From: Labrenzia sp. CE80
Lineage (GTDB): Bacteria > Pseudomonadota > Alphaproteobacteria > Rhizobiales > Stappiaceae
DNA length: 64,000 nt
Assembly: GCF_009650605.1 (NCBI RefSeq)
Contig: NZ_WAJT01000002.1
Coordinates: 744,001-808,000 of the forward strand
Reading direction: 5' to 3'
In this document: positions 24,992 through 32,863 of the stretch, piece after piece
Layout of the letters: each line of letters starts with the position of its first letter
Numbering within the stretch: position 1 is the stretch's first letter
Position numbers and translations under genes: made by a program
The notes under the pieces: model-generated
What the model was told of the DNA's origin: nothing
The model's input: only the letters and a program-made list of their open reading frames with translations
The model's database searches: none

Positions 24992-26470
24992 TTAACAACT
25001 GCGCTCGAGCCAGCTTTGCTTTTTGCGGTAGATCGTCGAGGGGCTGATTTCAAGAGCGGCGGCGGCCATCGCAATGTTGCCGTCAAAAGCAACAAGCGTG
25101 TCTTCGATGATCCGACGTTCCTGGGCCCAAAGTGGCTCTATGGTCCCGAAGGGGCGAATGGTCGGCTGGCTCCTGGCGCGCTCCCGCGACAGGTCGATCA
25201 CCGACGTTGTCCGGCCAGATGGATCCCGGATCAGCATCGGCAGCATGTCGAGCGTGACGGATTGCCCTTCGTTCATTACAACGATCTGGCGGATTGTGTT
25301 TTCAAGCTGGCGTACGTTTCCGGGCCAGTTGTAGGCCAGTAGACTGACTTCTGCGTCGGCATCAAAGCCCTTGAAACCGCGGCGTTCTTCAGAGGAAAAG
25401 CGATGCAGGAAGATCTGCGCCAGATCCATGATGTCATCGCGCCGTTCACGCAAGGGCGGCAGGAGGATCGGGAGAACGTGCAGGCGGTAGTAGAGGTCTT
25501 CACGAAAGCGTCCCGCGGAAACTTCTGCAAGCGGATTTCTGTTGGTCGCGCAGATGATCCGGGCGTCAACTTTGACGCTCTTGGTGTCGCCGAGGCGCTG
25601 AAAGGTTCCTGTTTGCAGAAAGCGGAGCAGCTTGCTTTGCAGCATCAGGTCCATTTCCCCGATCTCGTCGAGAAAAAGTGTGCCGCCGTCGGCCTGTTCA
25701 GCAGCGCCGGTCCGATTTTCCGTCGCGCCGGTAAATGCCCCGCGAACATATCCGAAGATTTCACTTTCGATAAGGTCGCGTGGAATGGCTGCGCAATTGA
25801 TCGTGACGATCCGCTGCTTGTTTCGGTCTGACAATTTGTGAAGCGCGTTGGCACAGAGCTCTTTACCTGTGCCAGACTCTCCTGTGATGAACACAGGAGC
25901 CTGGGATGGCGCCATGCGTGCAATCTGGTCATAGACCGCCTGCATGGGAAGTGATTTCCCGATCAGTTGATCAAGCGCGCCCGTTTTTCTTGCGGCAGAT
26001 GACATAGGCTCGTCAGTGGCTTCAAGAGATGCGGACGTGGTGACGTGCGTTTGCTCTACGCGGACGCTGAGATTGGGCTTTCTCTGATCCAGCTGAAAGG
26101 AGATTTTTGAAGCTAGGGCATCGAGGGAAAACGGTTTGGTGAGAAAGTCATGTGCGCCGGAACGCATGGCATTGACAGCCCGGGAAACGGACCCCTGCGC
26201 GGAGACGGCGATAATAACCGTCGATGGGCACCGGACCGCGAAGGGTTCGAGCGCGCTTTCTCCGCCAATGGTTTCCAGGTCCAGAACAAGCACGTCGGTA
26301 TTGTCCCGCGTCAAATCTTCCAGACAGCGTTCGCTCACACTGTACAAAGAAGGATCTTCGCAATCGACTGCAAGCTTCGCACTCACGGCTGCAGTTCTCG
26401 CCGCTTCAGCAGGAGAGCAATCCAGAACACGTACCATCACAGGCCTTTTCAGGCCCTCTCTACTCCCCAT
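24992..26470 (-). CDS. Sigma-54-dependent response regulator (NtrC family)
   Basis: A 492-residue activator: receiver (about 12-125), AAA+ domain (about 170-395) and Fis-type HTH (about 450-490). The AAA+ domain is intact, with Walker A GESGTGKE, the sigma-54 contact loop GAFTGA, Walker B TLFLDEIGEM and RFREDLYYRL. The receiver keeps the likely phospho-Asp (VLVLDLE) and Lys (FLTKPF), but its acidic pocket reads LDCS instead of DD, so phosphorylation may be weak. The HTH is MAAAALEISPSTIYRKKQSW. No partner kinase is adjacent, so the signal is unknown. It is divergent from the TipF-like gene with 479 bases between. Confidence 0.9.
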   Translation of the reverse strand: MGSREGLKRPVMVRVLDCSPAEAARTAAVSAKLAVDCEDPSLYSVSERCLEDLTRDNTDVLVLDLETIGGESALEPFAVRCPSTVIIAVSAQGSVSRAVNAMRSGAHDFLTKPFSLDALASKISFQLDQRKPNLSVRVEQTHVTTSASLEATDEPMSSAARKTGALDQLIGKSLPMQAVYDQIARMAPSQAPVFITGESGTGKELCANALHKLSDRNKQRIVTINCAAIPRDLIESEIFGYVRGAFTGATENRTGAAEQADGGTLFLDEIGEMDLMLQSKLLRFLQTGTFQRLGDTKSVKVDARIICATNRNPLAEVSAGRFREDLYYRLHVLPILLPPLRERRDDIMDLAQIFLHRFSSEERRGFKGFDADAEVSLLAYNWPGNVRQLENTIRQIVVMNEGQSVTLDMLPMLIRDPSGRTTSVIDLSRERARSQPTIRPFGTIEPLWAQERRIIEDTLVAFDGNIAMAAAALEISPSTIYRKKQSWLERSC

Positions 26471-26949
26471 TGCTGGGCGTCCCCCGTCTCTCTTGGCTGG
26501 GTTGATTCGGGTCGGTCGACGTTCTCAACCGGCATGACGATAATTCTATGAACAGGGTAAACAAAGCGTTGTCGTCGCTCCGAAATTGCATTCCACCCAG
26601 TGTAACCGCTTTAGTTTGGTCAGTTGCGCAGCAGGAAGGATCGGCGCGGCAATTGGCTTGAATAGTTGGGTCGGGAGGGGTGGCGTCTTTAAAATTCGTA
26701 ACGGCTGTGGACGCAATGCGGCGTGCCACTGTTTTGCAGACGCTACGGCAGGATGCATATTATTAGTCAACGCCACGCCGTTGCCTGTCGAGGCAAGACG
26801 CTGGGATGAGACAGGTTTTTAGAGTGTTTGAGCTCCATATCAGGGGACAACCCCTTTTATCCGCAAATGCATACGGCATTGGATTCGGTCGCTGCCAAAT
26901 CTTAAGGCATGATTAACGCTAAGTTTCTGATTCGAGTTGAGAGCCTTCG
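26471..26949. other. Long divergent intergenic region
   Basis: 479 bases between the sigma-54 activator and the TipF-like gene. Short open frames exist on both strands but none has a ribosome site or family resemblance. I see no clear promoter boxes, hairpins with T-tracts or RNA gene. It presumably holds both divergent promoters. Confidence 0.4.
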
Positions 26950-28482
26950 GTGATCATGGGGCGCACGGCCACCTTCTTCATAGCCATCTGCATGGGCATT
27001 ATCGCGATGTCTGTTGCCGCCGTGCTGATTTTTCAGTTCGGGCGGCCTTTCGGCGAAGCTGTGTCCTTAGGGCTTGCGCTGATGTGCACGATGATCCTGT
27101 TTCACCTGTTGGTGAGCCGGGCTAGAGATCGCGGTGCAGTCAGTGATGCGGTCGATCGGCTTGAGGACCGCATGGCTGAACTTGACGAGGATGTTGGTAA
27201 TCTGGAAGGCCGCCTGACCGGCGTTGAACACACAATTCCTCATCGAACCCGGGAGGAAATTGACCCACTCTTCGCCGAGGTGGAAGTTCTTGGCACATTG
27301 GTCAAGCAGATGGCAGAGGCAATGTCCGATCTGGAGACGCGCGTTGAGGATCAAAAGGCTCTGCCACCGGCGCCGGCACATGCCGAGATCCCACACTACT
27401 CAAATACACAGCCATTCCAGAGCCAGCCTTACTCTCATTCACAACGTGAACCTGCAGCTCCGCCGCAGCAGGTCTCCTATCAGGCTGAACGATACGCAGC
27501 AGCACCAACTCCTGGCAATTCAGGTCATAAGGTGACCCAGCCAACTTTTGCTGAACCAGCTTATGCATCTGGTCAGGAAGCTCTGAACGCCAGCGCGGGA
27601 TCAGCTGCGGACGCACGTGGAGGTGTTTTCTCATCTGCAGAAGAAGCGGCTCAGACGATGCCCGAGCACGAGGTGCCAGCGAGCAACAATTCAGATCCGC
27701 TTATGCGCGAATTGATTACATCTGCGCTCAATTCGAACCGTGTCGAACTGCATTTGCAGCCAATCGTGACCCTGCCTCAACGCCAGGTGAAATACTATGA
27801 AGCCTTTACGCGTCTTCGTGACTCGCGTGGAGAACTCGTGGAGGCATCGGCCTTCTTGCCGGAAGCCGTTCGGTCGGGCCAGATTGCCCGCATCGATAAC
27901 CTCTTGCTGTTTCGCTCAGTGCAGGTCATTCGTCGACTGACCTCTCGCAACCGCAATGCGGCTCTCTTTTGCAACATTTCCTCACTCTCGCTCGTCGATG
28001 AGACATTCTTTCCTGGATTTCTCGAGTTCGTAAATGCCAACAGAACCCTGTCGGATGTTCTGATTTTCGAGTTTAGCCAGAGCGACGTGGCCGCCATGGG
28101 TGTGATGGAGATGGAAAGCCTCGGCGCGCTGTCTGAAATCGGCTTCAATTTCTCGATTGACCGCATCGTTGATATGAAGATGGACTTCAAGGTTCTCGCG
28201 CAGAAGGGCTTCAAGTTTGCCAAGCTAAACGCGGACTACCTGATTGGTCGCCGGTCAGCAGATCACGGTCATATCCATCCGTCGGATTTTGGAGACCTGC
28301 TCCACCGATATGGTATCGAGTTGATCACTGATCACGTCGAGACGGAGTCACAGGTTCTCGAGCTGCTCGACTACGATGTCCATATTGCGCAGGGCAATCT
28401 CTTCTCCCCACCCCGGCCTGTACGCGCTGAAGTTCTTCAGGGAACTCCAGCCCCCACGGCACGTAAACGCGCCGCGGGTTGA
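26950..28482 (+). CDS. TipF-like membrane protein with degenerate EAL domain
   Basis: A 510-residue protein: two membrane helices (about 8-30 and 36-56), a coiled coil (about 65-120), a Pro/Gln/Ser-rich linker (about 120-245) and an EAL domain (about 250-490). This order matches Caulobacter TipF, a c-di-GMP receptor needed for flagellum assembly. The EAL motif reads EAF (YYEAFTRLRD), FCNISSLSL keeps the Asn, and FAKLNADYL keeps the Lys, but the DDFGTG loop is replaced by IDRIVDM. Phosphodiesterase activity is therefore unlikely, as in TipF, and c-di-GMP binding is plausible. Start is the GTG at 26950 or the ATG at 26956. No flagellar genes are adjacent. Confidence 0.72.
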   Translation: MIMGRTATFFIAICMGIIAMSVAAVLIFQFGRPFGEAVSLGLALMCTMILFHLLVSRARDRGAVSDAVDRLEDRMAELDEDVGNLEGRLTGVEHTIPHRTREEIDPLFAEVEVLGTLVKQMAEAMSDLETRVEDQKALPPAPAHAEIPHYSNTQPFQSQPYSHSQREPAAPPQQVSYQAERYAAAPTPGNSGHKVTQPTFAEPAYASGQEALNASAGSAADARGGVFSSAEEAAQTMPEHEVPASNNSDPLMRELITSALNSNRVELHLQPIVTLPQRQVKYYEAFTRLRDSRGELVEASAFLPEAVRSGQIARIDNLLLFRSVQVIRRLTSRNRNAALFCNISSLSLVDETFFPGFLEFVNANRTLSDVLIFEFSQSDVAAMGVMEMESLGALSEIGFNFSIDRIVDMKMDFKVLAQKGFKFAKLNADYLIGRRSADHGHIHPSDFGDLLHRYGIELITDHVETESQVLELLDYDVHIAQGNLFSPPRPVRAEVLQGTPAPTARKRAAG

Positions 28483-28499
28483 TTTTTGCTTTTCGTGGT

Positions 28500-29831
28500 T
28501 TAATTCGACGCAGGGCCAACGGTTGAGATTGTCGGCACTTTTCCAGCCATCAATCGTTTTGCGACACGGCGAACGTCCTCAAGTGTGACAGCTTCGATTT
28601 CTGCGTTGCGCCTATCGAAATAATCGATGCCCAGTTCGGCGTTCTGAAGGGCGACGAGCTGCCTCGCGATTTTTGAAGACGCGTCAAATCGCAGTGGATA
28701 GGAGCCTGTCAGGAAGCGCTTTGCACTCTCTAGTTCAGCTTCTGTCGGACCTTCGGTTGCCATCCGCTCAAACTGCCCCAGGATCACCGACAGGGTCTCT
28801 TCTGCTCGATCCGCTCTCGTCGCAGCAGAACCAATGAGTAGCCCGCCTGCACCATAAGGAGACAAGGATGTTCCTGTGCTGTAGCTCAATCCGCGCTTCT
28901 CGCGAACTTCTTCGTAGAGCCAGGAGGTGAAAGTGCCGCCACCCAAAATATGGTTCATGACAAACGCCGCCTGGTAGTCAGGGTCATCCCGCTTGAGACC
29001 AGGCAGCGCGAAGACAAGCTTGGTCTGGGGAACTGGCATTGCGTGATCGATCCGCTGATCAGCTTTAATATCCATCTCGGGAACTGGGGTGATGTCACCG
29101 GTTCCAGGAAGGGGGGAAAATACCATGTCGAGCAGGGGAGCTAGCGCCTCTGCGTTGATGTCGCCGACCACGCCGATGCGAAGCGTATCGCGCGAAAAGA
29201 TCCGGTTTTTCTGTGAGAGCAGATCGTCTCTGGTCAGACTTGCAAGGCTCTCTTCGGTGCCACTTGTAGGGGTAGCGTAAGGGTGTTCTCCGAGCATCGC
29301 CTTCAACAGGTTCCGGGAAGCTATCGTGTCCGGGTCACGTGTCGCCCTCCGAATGCCTACGGCCAATTGGGCTTTCATGCGATCCACCGCGACCTCATCA
29401 AACCGAGGGTCGTTGACTGCCAGTCGAAGCAAGTCGAACGCCTCGTCGCGTGCCGGCGTCAGGGTTCGGAGGCTTCCGTAAAAGTAGTCTTTGCCAGTGT
29501 TGAAGCTGATGCCGACTGCGAGATCTTCCATACGAGCTTGGAACTTTTCAGAGGAGAGATCGCCTGCCCCTTCATCCAGAGTGGAGGCAAGGAGGCGCGT
29601 CAGGCCTTCCTTGCCTTCCGGATCTTGAACAGCGCCGCCTTTGAAGGAAAAATTGACGGCGATGATCGGGACTGTGTTGTCTTCAACGAGCCAGGCTTCA
29701 ATACCCTTCGGACTGACAACACGCTGAATTTCAACTGCTTGAGCTATCGACAGGGTCAAGCCCAGCGCCCCAAGCGCAACCGCACCGGCTGAAATCGCGC
29801 GACTTAGGTGTTTTTGTGCAAGGTGTAGCAT
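28500..29831 (-). CDS. M16-family peptidase-like protein lacking the zinc motif
   Basis: A 443-residue exported protein with a signal peptide (about 1-32). It has the M16 fold throughout, for example VNFSFKGGAVQDPEGKEGL, MNHILGGGTFTSWLYEEVRE and RGLSYSTGTSLSPYG with the Arg/Tyr pair used to hold substrate. Where M16 enzymes carry HxxEH, this one reads RLLASTLDEG, so it cannot bind zinc there. Such proteins pair with an active M16 partner, here the gene that ends 3 bases upstream at 29835. The pair resembles the inactive subunit of bacterial M16B heterodimers. Confidence 0.9.
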   Translation of the reverse strand: MLHLAQKHLSRAISAGAVALGALGLTLSIAQAVEIQRVVSPKGIEAWLVEDNTVPIIAVNFSFKGGAVQDPEGKEGLTRLLASTLDEGAGDLSSEKFQARMEDLAVGISFNTGKDYFYGSLRTLTPARDEAFDLLRLAVNDPRFDEVAVDRMKAQLAVGIRRATRDPDTIASRNLLKAMLGEHPYATPTSGTEESLASLTRDDLLSQKNRIFSRDTLRIGVVGDINAEALAPLLDMVFSPLPGTGDITPVPEMDIKADQRIDHAMPVPQTKLVFALPGLKRDDPDYQAAFVMNHILGGGTFTSWLYEEVREKRGLSYSTGTSLSPYGAGGLLIGSAATRADRAEETLSVILGQFERMATEGPTEAELESAKRFLTGSYPLRFDASSKIARQLVALQNAELGIDYFDRRNAEIEAVTLEDVRRVAKRLMAGKVPTISTVGPASN

Positions 29832-29834
29832 GGA

Positions 29835-31319
29835 TCACGACTTTTCTGGTTTGGCTGTGTCGGAAAGGGCTGTGTCTTCCGTCGGTGTCACCAACCGACC
29901 GACAACGGGCTTGCCGGAAAGGTATTTGCGTGCGGCCTCTTGCACATCCTCTGGTGTAACCGCGCCAAGCTGAGAGGGCCAAGTCTGGACATCCTTGATC
30001 GTTTGACCGGTCGCAAGCGCGCTGCCGAAGATCCGCGCCAAGCTTTGCTGACTGTCTTGTGCGTAGATTGCGCTCGCAATCATGCTGCGTTTGGCTCGAG
30101 CGAGTTCTTCCGCCGTAATGCCATTGGATATGACATTCTCGAGCTCTTCTTGAATGACCGCTTCGATCTCGTCTAGCGTATGGCCTTCACGCGGTGAGCC
30201 GTAGAAGCCGAAACGGCCGTCATCCAACGCCCCGCCTTGATAGTAACTGCCTGCGTTGATCGCTAGTTTGCGCTCAAGAACAGCTTCCTTGTGCAATCGG
30301 CTGGTTGCGCCACCGCCTAGAACATATGCCAATACGTCAAGCGCTTCCGCCTCATGTCCATGACCAGTTGTCTGGCTGGGAACAATCCAGGTCATGGAGA
30401 CTGTTTCCTGCCTCACACGCGGGTCTGAGACAGAAATGCGGCGTTCGCCGGCGAGTGGCGGTTCTGCGGGGCGTACTCTGGCTCCTGGTTCGGCACGGCG
30501 TACGACTTTGCCATAGGTCTGCTCCGCAAGTTTTTTGACGTTTGCGGATTCAACATCACCGGCAATAACGAGTACAGCATTGTTTGGAGTGTAGAAGCGA
30601 TTGTAGAAAGAGATTGCGGACTCCTTGTTCAACGCCTCGATTTCGCTCTGCCAGCCGATGACTGGCGAACCATACGGGTGATTGACGAATGTGATTGCGG
30701 TGAGTGCTTCACGAAGTTTGGATCCCGGGTCGCTGTCCACCCGCATCCGGCGCTCCTCAAGGACCACGTCAAGTTCCGGTGCGACCACGTCGTCGGTCAA
30801 CACCAGGTTCTCCATGCGATCAGCTTCCATCTCCATCATCAAGGGGAGATGCTCTTTCGCCACGCGTTGGAAGAAGGCGGTGTAGTCGGTGCTTGTGAAT
30901 GCGTTTTCTTGCCCGCCAATCTCGGCGACCATCGTCGAAAAGGCGCCATTCGGATGATTCTTCGTGCCCTTGAACATCAGGTGTTCAAGGAAATGTGCGA
31001 CGCCCGATTGCCCTTCCGGTTCGTCAGCAGAGCCAACCTTGTACCAGAGCATGTGGGTGACGACGGGAGCCCGATGATCTGGAATGACAACCACTTCGAG
31101 GCCATTGTTGAGCGTGAAGTGACTGAGACCAGGTGCAATCTGAAGATCTGATGGAAGCTCCAGGGGTGAACTATCCTGTGGTTCCGCTGCCGCGACGGGA
31201 AGTGGCAGGCTCAAAAGCGTGGCTGCAAGCAGAAGGGGGGCAAACTGGCTGCGGTGGAATGATCTGGGGTGGGTGCGCAAACTGGCCTCCGCAAATAGGG
31301 GTTTCGTGTATCTTCCCAT
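29835..31319 (-). CDS. M16-family zinc metallopeptidase, active subunit
   Basis: A 494-residue exported peptidase. A long N-region precedes a signal peptide ending VAAAEP (about residue 46). The inverted zinc motif is intact: HFLEHLMFKGT, with the third ligand in the downstream ELDVVLEERRM. The C-terminal half carries GGGATSRLHKEAVLERK. It likely degrades peptides in the periplasm together with the inactive partner encoded 3 bases downstream. The lipoprotein gene lies upstream on the same strand, separated by a terminator. Confidence 0.93.
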   Translation of the reverse strand: MGRYTKPLFAEASLRTHPRSFHRSQFAPLLLAATLLSLPLPVAAAEPQDSSPLELPSDLQIAPGLSHFTLNNGLEVVVIPDHRAPVVTHMLWYKVGSADEPEGQSGVAHFLEHLMFKGTKNHPNGAFSTMVAEIGGQENAFTSTDYTAFFQRVAKEHLPLMMEMEADRMENLVLTDDVVAPELDVVLEERRMRVDSDPGSKLREALTAITFVNHPYGSPVIGWQSEIEALNKESAISFYNRFYTPNNAVLVIAGDVESANVKKLAEQTYGKVVRRAEPGARVRPAEPPLAGERRISVSDPRVRQETVSMTWIVPSQTTGHGHEAEALDVLAYVLGGGATSRLHKEAVLERKLAINAGSYYQGGALDDGRFGFYGSPREGHTLDEIEAVIQEELENVISNGITAEELARAKRSMIASAIYAQDSQQSLARIFGSALATGQTIKDVQTWPSQLGAVTPEDVQEAARKYLSGKPVVGRLVTPTEDTALSDTAKPEKS

Positions 31320-31443
31320 GGCGGTGTTCGTGCACGCCAGCCGAAAGGTACTTTAATTGTTATAGGGTCGGAGGTTGTCGAAGGCTCATTAAAGATCGGT
31401 CATTTTCTCGCGAGCGTTGTATCTCGCGCGGCCCATCCCATAG

Positions 31444-31475
31444 AAAAACCGCCCCACGATCGACGCAGGGCGGTC
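31444..31475 (-). terminator. Intrinsic terminator after the lipoprotein gene
   Basis: ACCGCCC (31448-31454) pairs with GGGCGGT (31468-31474). On the minus strand the stem is followed by a TTTTT run. It lies about 35 bases after the lipoprotein stop codon and upstream of the M16 genes. Confidence 0.8.
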
Positions 31476-31508
31476 CAAAAAGATCAAGTTCAACTGAGGG
31501 CTGAAATG

Positions 31509-32201
31509 CTACCCGCCTCTGCGGCAACTTCCGCCGCTTTCCTCAAGACACCGCATGTCGAGGGGCGCACTGTCGTATTCGTCTTTGACGGCTTCGGTCT
31601 TGGTCTCAACGACATTCGGCATAGGCGCATCTGCAGACGGGACGGAATAGGCTGACGGGGGATCAGTCAGATATCTGCGTGTCGGCAGGCTATTGCGTGT
31701 CGCAGCGTTGGCTTCTTTGGTCAAATCATTCGCTGAGGTGTTCTGCGCGCGCATCTCTGTGCTCGTCATACGGTCTCCAGAGATCAGATCTTCATCGCGC
31801 GATTCTGCAGCAACGTCCCGTTGGGTGTTGGAACTGATGTTTATGCCGCGCATCTGTTCAGGCGTGAGAACGTCCGGATGTCGCCCATCTGCACTGGCGT
31901 AAATCGCCTTGACTTCGGCTAGGTCCTGGTTGCCAGCATTCTTTGGCCATTCAGCGGATTTGCTACCAGCGACTTGAGTTTCCGGTTCCGGAAGAGCGGT
32001 CGAATTGGCCGGCATGGCAAGTGGTGCACGCGGCTTGTAATCAATCGGTTTTGCGTTCGGGTCGACTGCACCCAGGCCGGACATCAAACCGGCGACAAGA
32101 GCCGTATCGGGCGCCTGAGTTGTCCCGTCCGCAGCCTGGCATGCTGCAAGAGCAACGCCAGCGACGACGGTCATGGCGACCTTGTGAATGTTTGAAATCA
32201 T
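31509..32201 (-). CDS. Lipoprotein of unknown function
   Basis: A 230-residue lipoprotein from the ATG at 32199-32201. An upstream TTG at 32237 has no ribosome site. The signal runs through AMTVVAGVALAAC, a proper lipobox with the lipidated Cys near residue 21. The mature part is disordered-looking, rich in Ala, Pro, Asn and Thr, with PDVLTPEQMRGINI in the middle and two Cys near the end (MRCLEESGGSCRRGG). I recognise no family. It sits between lspA, whose product would process it, and the M16 genes; this order is familiar in Hyphomicrobiales genomes. Confidence 0.78.
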   Translation of the reverse strand: MISNIHKVAMTVVAGVALAACQAADGTTQAPDTALVAGLMSGLGAVDPNAKPIDYKPRAPLAMPANSTALPEPETQVAGSKSAEWPKNAGNQDLAEVKAIYASADGRHPDVLTPEQMRGINISSNTQRDVAAESRDEDLISGDRMTSTEMRAQNTSANDLTKEANAATRNSLPTRRYLTDPPSAYSVPSADAPMPNVVETKTEAVKDEYDSAPLDMRCLEESGGSCRRGG

Positions 32202-32288
32202 TGTCCGCAGCACCCCGGACTCCTTAAGTCTTTGCAATTTTAAAGCGCTCTGGAGGATTTTCCAATCGCTCGACCAAAGCTTAAATCG

Positions 32289-32834
32289 CTATTTTGCGGC
32301 TTTATTTGGACCGCTCTTTATTCCGTCATACAGGAGACCGGCGACTCCGGCAACGATCCAAACGTCCGCGAGGTTGAACACATACCAAGAGAAGGTCCCG
32401 ATGTGGAAGTGCACAAAGTCTACGACAGCGCCATAGGCCAAGCGGTCAATGCCGTTTCCTATAGCCCCACCGACAATGAGTGCTAGAGCGAAAGCGAGAA
32501 AGCGCGTTTCTGCTCGAACCGACCAAACCCACAATCCGATTGTTGCTGCTAAAGTGCCAAACGCCAGGATCCAGCGCCCTAGATCTCCATCCTGCTGAAA
32601 CAGGCCGTAGGAAATGCCCCGGTTCCAGACGAGCACGATGTCGAGCACTGGCAGAACCGCTACGGGACCTGCCTGCGCAAGATTGAAACTGTACAGCAAC
32701 CAGAGCTTCGACGCTTGGTCGAGAACCAGGCCCGCGAGCGTGATTCCGAATACGAGGCGGCTGTACTGTCCCCATAGCCATCTCTCAGCCCAGCTGTTTG
32801 GCGCGGATGATAAAGGCGTGTTGGGTTGGTCCAT
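32289..32834 (-). CDS. lspA: Lipoprotein signal peptidase (signal peptidase II)
   Basis: Inner-membrane aspartyl protease that cleaves prolipoproteins after lipidation; 181 residues from the ATG at 32832-32834, with GGGAAG upstream. Four membrane helices are visible. The two catalytic Asp lie in GNGIDRLAYGAVVDFVHF and VFNLADVWIVAG, and NRGISYGLF is the conserved loop. It follows ileS by 29 bases on the same strand, the usual ileS-lspA arrangement. Confidence 0.95.
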   Translation of the reverse strand: MDQPNTPLSSAPNSWAERWLWGQYSRLVFGITLAGLVLDQASKLWLLYSFNLAQAGPVAVLPVLDIVLVWNRGISYGLFQQDGDLGRWILAFGTLAATIGLWVWSVRAETRFLAFALALIVGGAIGNGIDRLAYGAVVDFVHFHIGTFSWYVFNLADVWIVAGVAGLLYDGIKSGPNKAAK

Positions 32835-32863
32835 GACTTCCCGGTCAGGTGAGGCAGCGGCCG

